From NCBI RefSeq assembly GCF_035594125.1, contig NC_087183.1, positions 16,494,368 to 16,558,367 on the forward strand: a stretch of 64,000 bases of DNA, in the 5' to 3' direction. Every line of letters begins with the position of its first letter. Position 1 is the stretch's first letter. The position numbers were made by a program, and so were the translations under genes. The notes under the pieces were generated by a model. It was given only the letters and a program-made list of their open reading frames with translations, was not told the origin of the DNA and did no database searches. Of this stretch, positions 13,774-34,908 are shown piece after piece. This DNA comes from Scylla paramamosain (taxonomy: Eukaryota; Arthropoda; Malacostraca; Decapoda; Portunidae).

Positions 13774-14962
13774 ACCAATGTATCTGTATATCCCTCCAAG
13801 TTTGCAGTACATGAAGTGACACGCTTCATCGTGGACTGCCTGATGGCGGCCGGTGCCTCACGGGAGGTTGCAGCGGCCCACGCCGAAGTCATGGTAGCTG
13901 CTGACGTCCGTGGCCACTACAGTCACGGTCTTCAAAGAATAGGTAAAATGTAATACTGCTGAGGTGAACTGTAGAAGCCGCCCAGATTGTTATGTAGCAA
14001 TCTTGGAAGTCTCAAATTCATGTCATGTTCATTTTTTTTTTTTCTCCCTACTCATTTAATTCAGCTATACGTTTTGTATGATTGCCTGAATTACGTAAAG
14101 CTACTCAAAGTCAATAGACTATGAATTTTGTCTTTGAAATAGTAGCATCTCAATCTCAATAGAGCATCAATTTCGCCATAATCCGCGGCAAGGTCAATAG
14201 AATATTAATTTCGACTTTGTTAACCTGCGGCAGATCTTTACGTGACTGAGTTGCGCCATGGTGTTACTGACGGGCGCGTCACGCCAACCATCGTGCGTGA
14301 GTCTGCCTCCTCAGCGCTGGTGGATGGGAATAACGGCTTTGGCAGCGTTGTGGGGAACTTTTGTATGGATCTGGCCATTGAGAAGGCTTGGAAAACGGGC
14401 ATAGCTTGCGTCTGTGCTAAAGGTAAGTTACGCAACATGTACGTTGTCTTATATTGTTTTATGTATCGTGAAGTATTATCAGTGCAGATGTATTAGGGAG
14501 TCTTTTCACGTTATTATCGTTGCTCTTATATTGCTGCTTGTTTGATGTTTGCCCCCCACCCTCCTCCCCAGTTAAGGATGATAAATATGGATCAATTTCT
14601 CCAATCCTCCCACCACAGCTTGTTGGGGTTTGGTTCTTTGAAATGATACAAGCGGTGGTTAAAAAAAGATTAGTTCTGTCATACAGATGTAGATTGATTT
14701 GACCTGGGAGGGGGGGGCGGCAGTAATTGACCCCTCAAGAGCTGTTGCCCGAACAGCGAAAGCCACCAGCGTGAGCGAGGCAACAGTTAGAAGAATTTGT
14801 TCATCTGTCAGTCAAGCTCCCCTTCAGCCTCAGTGGTCAGCGTTGGCTCAGTCATTAGGGAATCTTTAAGATAATGTTGAGCAAATTGACTACCTTCTTG
14901 CAGCATACCGCTTAGAATGAAGCACGGGATGGATAGGCAGAAGTGTATATATCGTAATCGTT

Positions 14963-15030
<68 letters not shown>

Positions 15031-15624
15031 ACAGGAAGCAACCATTATGGCATTGCCGGTTGGTACTCCATTCGAGCCGCTAAGCAGGGCCTTATTGTGA
15101 GTACTTACCCGATTTGCATTTGTACGGGATTGAGTCGAACAGATTATGACCTATTTTCAATACAAGTTATGTATTTATTCAGTAAATTCATGTATGTTGT
15201 TTGCACACACTTATGTAATGCATCACTTTTTTCCTTATCAGGGCTTCAGCTTCACTAATGCCTTCCCAGGTGTCCTCGGAACACGTGCCAAGAAGGTGGG
15301 TTATCAAATGATGATAAACACTTATTATACCTGTAATTATCCTCCTCCTCCCAACTCATTAAGGGGGCCACTCGGCAGATGGCATGAAAAAGCTCGACAT
15401 TTGGGCTATTTTCAATTTCCTTACACGTGTCTGAAATCTCGTTGTCGTGCGGCAAATGGGTTATTTTATTTTATTTATTTATTTTTATTTATTTATTTTA
15501 TTTTATTTTATTTTATTTAGGTATTTGTAAGTAGATAGAGGCGCCTCAGACATTTGAATGCCCACACGAGTCGAGGGATTTAAATCTCGCATGTAAACAA
15601 ACCAAGAAATTAGGCTGTAAACGT

Positions 15625-15677
<53 letters not shown>

Positions 15678-18573
15678 ACAGATTTTATTGTACGTCTAGC
15701 AGCTGGACAGCGTTACTATTCTTCCTCTCAGCAACTTCCAGCCGCGTGAGTGCTGTGACTAGTAAACACACCACCACAAACCAAAACGGACTTGGATGTG
15801 ATGTTAGTTCACACGCCTCCACCTAAAGATACAAGTGCAAAGAAGAGAAAGAAGCTCATTGGTAGTGAAGGTGAAATAGATATTGCTGACATGGAGGAGG
15901 AAACAAGAAATATGTTTGCAGGTCTTGTGTGTAAGCTGTCATGGTGAAATAGAGGCCAAATTTTCATATTTTGGCTTGTCCGTGAGAAACCACTTCTCCG
16001 CATAGCACAATGCCTGCACACTACAATACTGAATTTACAGGGGTACAGTATATTCCTGTTAATCAGGAAGAATTGTTATTTTCATAGTAAAAACAGGTCA
16101 CACCTGTGTTTAAATTGTTATTATAATTATTGAGGACTAACACCAACTCCAAAGGATAATTATTTGGAATTAAAAAAGGTATGGAAGAAGTGTAATGATG
16201 TGAGAAAGAAAGTTAGGTGTAGACCTATGGGAAAAATGTTAGACGTGAGGCAAAGGATGGGTGAGGAATGTAAAATGTATATAATGTGTCATAGTTAGAT
16301 TGTTGAAGGCATTCAATGATCTGATGTTTCTAGGTTTGTGATTATTTCAATAATGCTAGGATCTAGGGCCAGTGTGTACTAGCCTCCCTGGTAGTACAAT
16401 ATTTTATATTAATATCTAATATTAACACATCAAATTAAAACTGCATGTACAATACATCTATTAACTCTTTAAGAGAACACAACTCTTTGTATTATGTGTA
16501 AATTTTAGAAAAAAAAAAAAAAAAAAACGAATGGAGAGAAATTTTTTTGGATTTGAAGGAGATTCTTGCTGGCTAGGGTCTCCAGCGACAGAGAGCGTGA
16601 CGTCATGGCTGAGTTGACGTTTCGTTGAACTAACCTTAGGTCTCTCATCCTTGATGTGTGCTTGGATCCAGTGTTGGTGAAGGGTGATGCCCCATTTTGA
16701 AGGTTTAACAAGATACAAACACTTATCTGAAGTTTTAAGATCATGTTTGATATAGGTATTTTAAGAGTCTCCCATGCTAGGAAAGTAGTAGTACAATTTA
16801 ACCCTCTGATTCATACTTTTTCTGAATATACATAGTGATGGGCTGAACATACTGAAATCCTTACCTTTTGGGTACACACAGGAATTTTGCATGTTGCTAT
16901 GGAAAATTGACTTAATAATGCTTGTACTCATTTCAAAATTGATATGTGTAACTGTCCCTCTGCAGGCTGCCTTTGGCACCAACCCAATAGCTGTGGCAGC
17001 CCCAGGGAAGAATAACGATAACTTTGAGTTGGACATGGCCACCAGTGTAGTAGCCAGTGGTAAGGTGAGCAAGAATGTCATCCTTGTATTGTATAGCTTG
17101 AGTAATGTGTGTTTCAGTAATTTATTTAGAATTTTGCTCTAAATCAAATTTGAAGTAGATTATATGACATTATAAATTTGTCTTATAAAGGATATTAAGC
17201 ATTATACAATACTTGCTTCAATTGTAAGTTGGCAAGGCTTTTACATTGTGATGGATAAAAATAGTAAGTTCCCTTAATATTCTTAACTTTGCAGGTATGT
17301 AGTCAAGGGATCTCATGGTAAAGAGACAAGCTTACATTACCTTCTTTACATGCAGGTTGAAGTGGCTCATCTCAAGGAGGAGTCCATCCCTTTGGGTTGG
17401 CTAATGGATGAAAATGGGAAACTTACCTCAGATCCATCTGGCATAACAGGCGATGCCATTCTGATGCCCCTTGGAGGAACAGAGGAGCATTCGGGCTATA
17501 AGGGCACAGGCCTGGGCATGATGGTAGAGATCTTGTGTGGCATTTTATCAGGCAAGTATGAAGGATGCTGCCAGAACAACATTTTTAGGATGGAAGAATG
17601 AAATTTTTATTTTATATCCATCTGTCTATGTGTTTTAACACCTTCTCTCAAAACCCTTAAGGAAATATTCATATACAACACTTACTGCAATTCATACACA
17701 TTCTTGTTACAGTAAGTCCTTTCACTCGCACTCCATCCTTCCCAAAGGAACCATAATTGATCACCAGTGGTATAGGCAGAGATCGTCTGTCTGTGTAATA
17801 ATGTTTTACTCTGAAGAGTACAACAGTATACCTTGCTCTTACAGGAGGAGACTATGCCCATAACATCCGTGACTGGAAGACATTTAACCGGCCAGCCAAC
17901 TTGAGTCATTGCTTCATCGCCATCAACCCAGCACTGTACGCTCCAGGCTTTGAGGACCGCATGAGCGACTTGATGGATTCCTGCCGCAGCATGGAACCAG
18001 TAAGTGTAACTGTGTCTGTTGTTTACCTCGAGTTATATTAACACCGACTGTCTTTTGTCTCCCCATTTCCTTGAACAGAGCACACAGATTTGCTTTTTCT
18101 TTGTGGTGCATAACAAGGTATCCCCAGAAAGAAAACTGTTAAGAGGTGGGAAATACAAAATAAACCCTGCTTCCCCAGGCTGATCCCAGCAAGCCAGTGC
18201 TGGTGGCTGGGGACCCTGAGCGAGCCCACAGTAAGGTAGTGATGGATGAGGGGGGTATTACCTACCACCCCAACCAGGCCAAGCAGTGTGTGAGTACTCT
18301 TGTGCAACTCTATAGCTGTTATGTAGCTGTAGAGCTTCCACAAAGTGCATCTTACTGTATGCATTTCTTGGAAATATGGAATCCCACTGAATTTCTTATA
18401 AAATGGACACACACCATAATGACAGACTTTGTAAAATAGCACATCATAATTTAGCATAGTGACCTTTCTTTAGATTTTCTGCATATCTTCTTAAACTCAT
18501 TATTTCATCTTGCATTCATTTTCAGTGGCAAACAGCCAAGCTGCTTAGTGTTGCTCCAATGACTCCTGTGTGA
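13375..18573 (+). CDS. Malate/L-lactate dehydrogenase family (type 2, Ldh_2) oxidoreductase, paralogue A
   Basis: Exons: 13375-13446, 13801-13942, 14234-14422, 15035-15096, 15242-15295, 16966-17064, 17356-17551, 17845-17999, 18179-18289, 18526-18573; 1128 nt, 375 aa. Members are NAD(P)H-dependent 2-hydroxyacid oxidoreductases with a fold unrelated to classical LDH/MDH. Family motifs in order are GHYSHG (62-67), VDGNNGFGSVVGNF, GSNHYGIAGWYSI, AAFGTNPIAVAAPG, LDMATSVVA, a MPLGGTEEHSGYKGTGLGMM block near the glycine-rich region, APGFEDRMSDLMD, and VAGDPE. Exons 2-6, 8 and 9 have the same lengths as in the minus-strand paralogue (142, 189, 62, 54, 99, 155, 111 nt). The intron after exon 7 has a GC donor at 17552. 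Two in-frame ATGs (13375, 13390) compete for the start; neither gives a targeting extension, so a cytosolic product is inferred. An AATAAA lies at 18714-18719. The substrate is not determined. Confidence 0.93.
13684..13769. repeat. (CT)n microsatellite in intron 1 of dehydrogenase A
   Basis: About 86 bp of CT repeats ending 31 bp before the exon 2 splice site. It may serve as an upstream pyrimidine tract. Confidence 0.95.
14968..15027. repeat. (CT)n microsatellite forming the polypyrimidine tract of exon 4
   Basis: About 60 bp of CT repeats run directly into ttctacag and the first base of exon 4 at 15035. The paralogous acceptor on the minus strand (exon 25934-25995) has no such array. Confidence 0.93.
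15628..15672. repeat. (CT)n microsatellite in intron 5 of dehydrogenase A
   Basis: About 45 bp of CT repeats with no coding overlap. Confidence 0.93.
15759..15947 (+). other. Coding-like small open frame inside intron 5 of dehydrogenase A
   Basis: A frame open from 15759, with an ATG at 15801 and a stop at 15945-15947, encodes a hydrophilic peptide. It includes VHTPPPKDTSAKKRKKLIG followed by an acidic stretch (GEIDIADMEEE). The ATG-initiated form is 48 residues. The codon composition looks more protein-like than the surrounding intron. I recognise no family. It could be a retroposed gene fragment, an alternative exon or chance. Confidence 0.25.
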
Positions 18574-20224
18574 GAAAAGGACAAGCCAGTGTCTATAAGG
18601 TATGGACCAAGAAATCTGAAGTGCAAGGTTGCAAGCAGGATAAAAAACATTGTGTCCAGTATTTGTTTCTCCTTAAAGTAGAACCCAGTCATTAGACTTG
18701 GAGAAAGAAGTTCAATAAAACATTGAATGGATACCTTTTTACATAAGACTGCATTGTTTTTATCCTGCCTTTCAAATTTGTGAGTGTAGACCAGGATGGA
18801 CAACAAAGATAGGTAGTCTAGTAAAAGAGGATAAAAACCAAGATTAAAGCATCATTTGAAAAATTACTTTATTGATATACAAGTATTCTTCACCAGTGAT
18901 GGTTGAGGCTGATGTGCCTTGCTTGACTTATGTAATTCTAAGGTGACCAGCCTGTCAGACTGATGAAACAAATTGCATTTAAAATCTTAGCCTAAAAACC
19001 CATAGGATCTAAGTTTACAGTCTAGGCCACTTTGAGGTCATGTTTCTTCAGCAATGAATTAGCATTACCCATTTGTATGGTAATAGTTAAGTGACGAGTG
19101 TATACAGATATGTAGTCACTGTGAAGAGTAACAGAGCAATGAAATACATAGCAAAATGAAGTGTATATCAAAGGCATCCCTACCTTCACCATGACAAAAA
19201 AGTGAGATTTCTTTAACTCTCTGTGTGTATCATGCACAAATGTCTGGAGTGTTTTCCAATAAAACTCACAAGGCAGTGGTGCAAAATGTGATCATATGGT
19301 ATGTATGTTGATTATATAGCTGGATCTTCTCAATATAGGAACAGTTATGCTAGCTTTAGGAACTGATTATAATTGTCATTAGCTGCTTTTCTTGCATTTA
19401 TGTTTTATTGCTTTAATGCATATCCTAAACTCTCCCGCTGAAGGGCAAGATGGGAATTGTAAAGGCATTGTGTCAAAGACCACCACCACTGGTCTACTTC
19501 AAAGGTGCAGGAAAGAGCATGTACCAGAGATATTATTTCTAATGTCCCCACTAATCAATCCATTAACAGTACTAAATGTAGCACCAGACTGAGACATCAC
19601 ATGAAAGTTATGCATTGAATATTAGGTAGATTTAATTGCCTGTTTAGTTTAGTTTTTCCTACAAGTATGTCTTAACAAATTGAGCAATTAAACGAGTCTC
19701 AGGCATTCATTTAACAACAGTGTTTGTACTGAGTGGCAGTCAATGCAAGCCATGATTGTCATGGTGTGAGAAAAATGGAATTGGAATGCTGATAACACGG
19801 AAGTTTAGTTGTTGACATTGCATTTGGCTATGTTAATGTTCAGCATATAATGAATTACATACTAAAATCCTTCATAAATGCCTACTGAACTGGCATTGCC
19901 CAAAATCTTAGTGTTGTTCTGTTAAATGCAAAGCTTTGAAATTGAATTTGAATGCATTAAACCTATTATACTGATAGAAAACAAACTAATTAGAATCTTT
20001 AACATCAAATAAAACATCCATAGAATAACAAAAACATTCTATTAACAGTGTAACAAAACCATAACAACAACCTGAACGTATACTGAGTAAGAAGTGACAA
20101 GTGCCTGCATTGTGGAAGAGTGCAATGGAGCATGGCTTTTAAGCTTAAGAAAACTTAGCATATGATCCCCTGAACATGTCTGAGCATAACAGGTGAATGT
20201 GGTTGCTTTCCGTGTTGCACCACT
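18574..20224. other. Convergent 3' regions of the two dehydrogenase genes
   Basis: No coding sequence was recognised. AATAAA at 18714-18719 (plus) is a good polyadenylation signal for the left gene. For the minus-strand gene, AATAAA is present on the minus strand at 18868-18873 and at about 19404-19409. Their use would give a long 3' UTR ending close to the 3' end of the left gene. Transcript ends are inferred only. Confidence 0.5.
18714..18719 (+). terminator. Polyadenylation signal AATAAA of dehydrogenase A
   Basis: A canonical hexamer 141 bases after the stop codon at 18571-18573. Placement fits a short 3' UTR; cleavage site not determined. Confidence 0.65.
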
Positions 20225-28210
<7,986 letters not shown>

Positions 28211-28860
28211 TTTCTGCAGGTGTGGGGCTGCGGGAGTCATTAAACAAAAACGGAAACCATAGGAAATTATACAAATAATGATGCTGTAGAGCTTTTGTCC
28301 CAAAAAGATTCGTTCATTGTGGTTAGTCTAATATTTTCGCCTCTAGACACACAACAACTAGATTCGGTTGCTGTAGTTGGTTTATCTAAAGTTTTAAGAG
28401 CAGGATTTAAACGTTTTTAAACGTTGCCGAATCTAATTTTTGATGTCTTGCTAAGGAGATGTTTATGAATGGATAAGCTGTGGAAGCACACCTGGCCTGC
28501 CCCACTTTAAGGTGAGAAACGTACTGACACCCACCCTGTTGGCAAGATTTCGTGGCATCTCTTACGGCAGCAAAAGCATCTATTTTTCTTGGCGCCCCAT
28601 CCCCTCTTTTGCTTCTCCGTGGTGCATTGCGACTGGCTGGTGCACAAAGTCTGTTTTGGCAATTGAAGAGAATAGGGTGGCCCACTGACGCCAGTACTCT
28701 TGTTGTTAATGGTAGATGTACTGTAGGATTTCAAACTATTATTTGGCAACATAGCCTTTTGTGTTATCCGGCAGGATACTCATATGTGGTTGTTGCATAA
28801 TGATAAGCAGGAGGTATTATGTTTTGTGAGTTAGGAGATATATTGTTGAGATGCGGCGCA

Positions 28861-28932
<72 letters not shown>

Positions 28933-28978
28933 TGTAATTAAAGCTGTTAATGTAATTAAAAAATAATTGTGGTTAATT

Positions 28979-29016
<38 letters not shown>

Positions 29017-29508
29017 ACACACACACTGCCTTTGTTAGGAACGCAAATGTAAACCGTAGCAGGCAAGTATAGGTAGGTAGTGTGTAATGCACATGCATAC
29101 CCTCACAACATTAATTAACGTCAAAATCCTGTACAGGTGCCAGAGAACTGAAGGGTGAAGGACACACACACACACACACACATTGCCTAGTGCGAGGAGC
29201 GTACAGGGCAACATGCAAGGGTCTTTCCACTGTTTCGTCCTTGGCCGCGGCTGAACCCTCGATGGATCTAATTACGATTCATGACTCGGCGCCATGATCC
29301 GACCCCTTGAAGTGAAGCTACGTTACCCACTAGTGCGGGGAAAGTTAACCCATATTCTTCTATTCTTAGGAGCCGGCAGAAGTGTGTAAACGCATTGAGG
29401 AGTTGCGTTCATAGTGTGGCAAAGTAGTGACTGATAACCACTTGCGTTGTACTCACTTCTCAGTTTATTGGGATGTGGTCAAACCTGTAAGTTATCATAA
29501 GTACATCA
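28211..29508. other. 5' flank of dehydrogenase B, non-coding
   Basis: No coding exon was recognised. It should contain the promoter and any 5' UTR exon of the minus-strand dehydrogenase. It carries a (CT)n array at 28864-28927, an (AC)n array at 28980-29027 with a short interruption, and an (AC) run near 29163-29182. A relatively GC-rich patch at 29240-29340 could be promoter-associated; this is speculative. Confidence 0.45.
28864..29027. repeat. (CT)n and (AC)n microsatellites
   Basis: CT repeats span 28864-28927 and AC repeats span 28980-29027, separated by about 50 bp of AT-rich sequence. Confidence 0.93.
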
Positions 29509-31846
29509 CTTTTTTTTTTTTATGTAGGAAGGACACTGGACAAGGGCAGCAAAAATCTAATAAAAAAAAATCCCCACTGAAATGCCAGTCCCATAAAAGG
29601 GTCAAAGCAGTGGTCAAAAATTGGTGGATAAGTGTCCTGAAACCTCCCTCTTGAAGGAATTCAAGTCATAGGAAGGTGGAAATACAGATGCAGGCAGGGA
29701 GTTCCAGAGTTTACCAGAGAAAGGGATAAATGATTCAGAATACTGGTTAACTCTTGCGTTAGAGAGGTGGACAGAATAGTGGTGAGAGAAAGAAGAAAGT
29801 CTTGTGCAGCGAGGCCGCGGAAGGAGGGGAGGCATGCAGTTAGCAAGATCAGAAGAGCAGTTAGCATGAAAATAGCGGTAGAAGACAGCTAGATATGCAA
29901 CATTGCGGCGGTGAGAGGCTGAAGACAGTCAGTTAGAGGAGAGGAGTTGATGACACGAAAAGCTTTTGATTCCACCCTGTCTAGAAGAGCAATATGAGTG
30001 GAACCCCCCAGGCATGTGAAGCAAAACTGAGAGTGAGTGAGAAAAACTAGCGGAGACGTCTCAGAACACCTAACTTCATAGAAGCTGTTTTAGCTAGAGA
30101 TGAGATGTGAAGTTTCCAGTTCAGATCATAAGTAAAGGACAGACGGAGGATGTTCAGTGCAGAAAAGGGGGACAGTTGAGTGTCATTGAAGAAGAGGGGA
30201 TAGTTGTCTGGAAGGTTGTGTCGAGTTGATAGATGGAGGAATTGAGTTTTTGAGGCATTGAACAATACCAAGTTTGCTCTGCCCGAATCAGAAATTTTAG
30301 AAAGATCAGAAGTCAGGCGTTCTGTGGCTTCCCTGCGTGATATGTTTACCTCCTGAAGGGTTGGACGTCTATGAAAAGACGTGGAAAAGTGCAGGGTGGT
30401 ATCATCAGCGTAGGAGTGGATAGGACAAGAAGTTTGGTTTAGAAGATCATTAATGAATAATAAGAAGAGAGTGGGTGGCAGGACAGAACCCTGAGGAACA
30501 CCACTGTTAATAGATTTAGAAGAACAGTGACCGTCTACCACAGCAGCAATAGAGCGGTCAGAAAGGAAACGAAATGAAGTTACAGAGAGAAGGATAGAAA
30601 CCGTAGGAGGGTAGTTTGGAAATCAAAGCTTTGTGCCAGACTCTATCAAAAGCTTTTGATATGTCCAAGGCAACAGCAAAAGTTTCACCAAAATCTCTAA
30701 AAGAGGATGACCAAGACTCAGTAAGGAAAGCCAGAAGATCACCAGTAGAGCGGCCTTGACGGAACCCATACTGGCGATCAGATAGAAGGTTGTGAAGTGA
30801 TAGATGTTTAAGAATCTTCCTGTTGAGGATAGATTCAAAAACTTTAGATAGGCAGGAAATTAAAGCAATAGGACGGTAGTTTGAGGGATTAGAACGGTCA
30901 CCCTTTTTAGGAACAGGTTGAATGTAGGCAAATTCCAGCAAGAAGGAAAGGTAGATGTTGACAGACAGAGCTGAAAGAGTTTGACTAGGCAAGGTGCAAG
31001 CACGGAGGCACAGTTTCGGAGAACAATAAGAGGGACCCCATCAGGTCCATAAGCCTTCCGAGGGTTTAGGCCAGCGAAGTAGTCAGAGGGTGGAGGAGAG
31101 GGAGGAACAAGCCCAGAATCGTCCAAGGTAGAGTTTTTAGCAAAGGTTTGAGCAAAGAGTTCAGCTTTAGAAATAGATGTGATAGCAGTGGTGCCATCTG
31201 GTTGAAGTAGAGGAGGGAAAGAAGAAGAAGCAAAGTTATTGGAGATATTTTTAGCTAGATGCCAGAAGTCACGAGGGGAGTTAGATCTTGAAAGGTTTTG
31301 ACATTTTCTGTTAATGAAGGAGTTTTTGGCTAGCTGGAGAACAGACTTGACATGGTTCAGGGCAGAAATATAAAGTGCATGAGATTCTGGTGATGGAAGG
31401 CTTAAGTACCTTTTGTGGGCCACCTCTCTATCAAGTATTGCAAGAGAACAAGCTGTGTTAAACCAAGGTTTAGAAGGTTTAGGACGAGAAAAAGAGTGAG
31501 GAATGTATGCCTCCATGCCAGACACTATCACCTCTGTTATGCGCTCAGCACACAAAGACGGGTCTCTGACACGGAACCAGTAGTCATTCCAAGGAAAATC
31601 AGCAAAATACCTCCTCAGGCCCCCCCAACTAGCAGAGGCAAAACGTCAGAGGCACCTTCGCTTGGGGGGATCCTGAGGAGGGATTGGAGTGATAGGACAA
31701 GATAAGGATATGAGATTGTGATCGGAGGAGCCCAACTGAGAAGAAAGGGTGACAGCATAAGCAGAAGGATTAGAGGTCAGGAAAAGGTCAAGAATGTTGG
31801 GTGTATCTCCAAGACGGTCAGGAATACGAGTAGGGTGCTCTCTCGC
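29509..31846 (-). mobile_element. 5'-truncated jockey-like non-LTR retrotransposon (LINE), copy 2
   Basis: Same family and orientation as copy 1, with very similar sequence over most of its length. The A-rich 3' end is at 29509-29521. RT blocks include a GDRSNPSNYRPIALIS stretch near 30880, DISKAFDRVWH near 30640, GVPQGSVLPPT near 30500 and YADD near 30415. It retains a short segment missing from copy 1 near 31785-31825. Several indels break the reading frame (near 30545-30600, 30935 and 31070). Its 5' end is truncated within the endonuclease. It lies about 1.3 kb upstream of the dehydrogenase B start codon. Confidence 0.88.
30047..31555 (-). pseudogene. Reverse transcriptase/linker fragments of LINE copy 2
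   Basis: Three successive open segments in different frames (31555-30860, 30992-30558, 30541-30047) together cover the linker and RT. They show a frame-broken copy. Motif A (DISKAFD), motif B (GVPQGSVL) and YADD are all still legible. It cannot make a single RT polypeptide. Confidence 0.78.
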
Positions 31847-34459
<2,613 letters not shown>

Positions 34460-34908
34460 GTTTACAAATCTCTCTCTCCACAGACTCACAGTATGTTTAC
34501 AAATCACAGGCCCTCATATATCACTCTCACTCACATTTCCTCTCTCTCATCATTAATGAGCTGAATTTTAACATAGTATGGCAACTGTGACCATCAAAAC
34601 ACAGATAAGTGAATGGCTATTACAAATGTCAAGGTACTCATTTGTACATTTTGTTCAACAGTGCGAAATGTAATTTTAACAACAACTACACTTATATTTC
34701 ATAAAATCTATAGTCAAGATGAATTGCTGTTGCACATTCTAAGGCACTCATTTGTACATTTAACTTTACATAATTATCACAACTGTATATATATATTTCT
34801 TACCATAACAAATCTTGAATACATATATACTAGGGGTAAGAATTTTATATATAGTTTATGGAGGTATTTTCATTGTGCAAGAAGTTTAGTTAATGTTAGA
34901 TAAAGCAC

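Noticed and set aside
17551..17560. GT at 17557-17558 as the donor of exon 7
   Set aside because: It adds bases that shift frame and give a stop within a few codons of the next exon, while the GC donor keeps frame and matches the paralogue.
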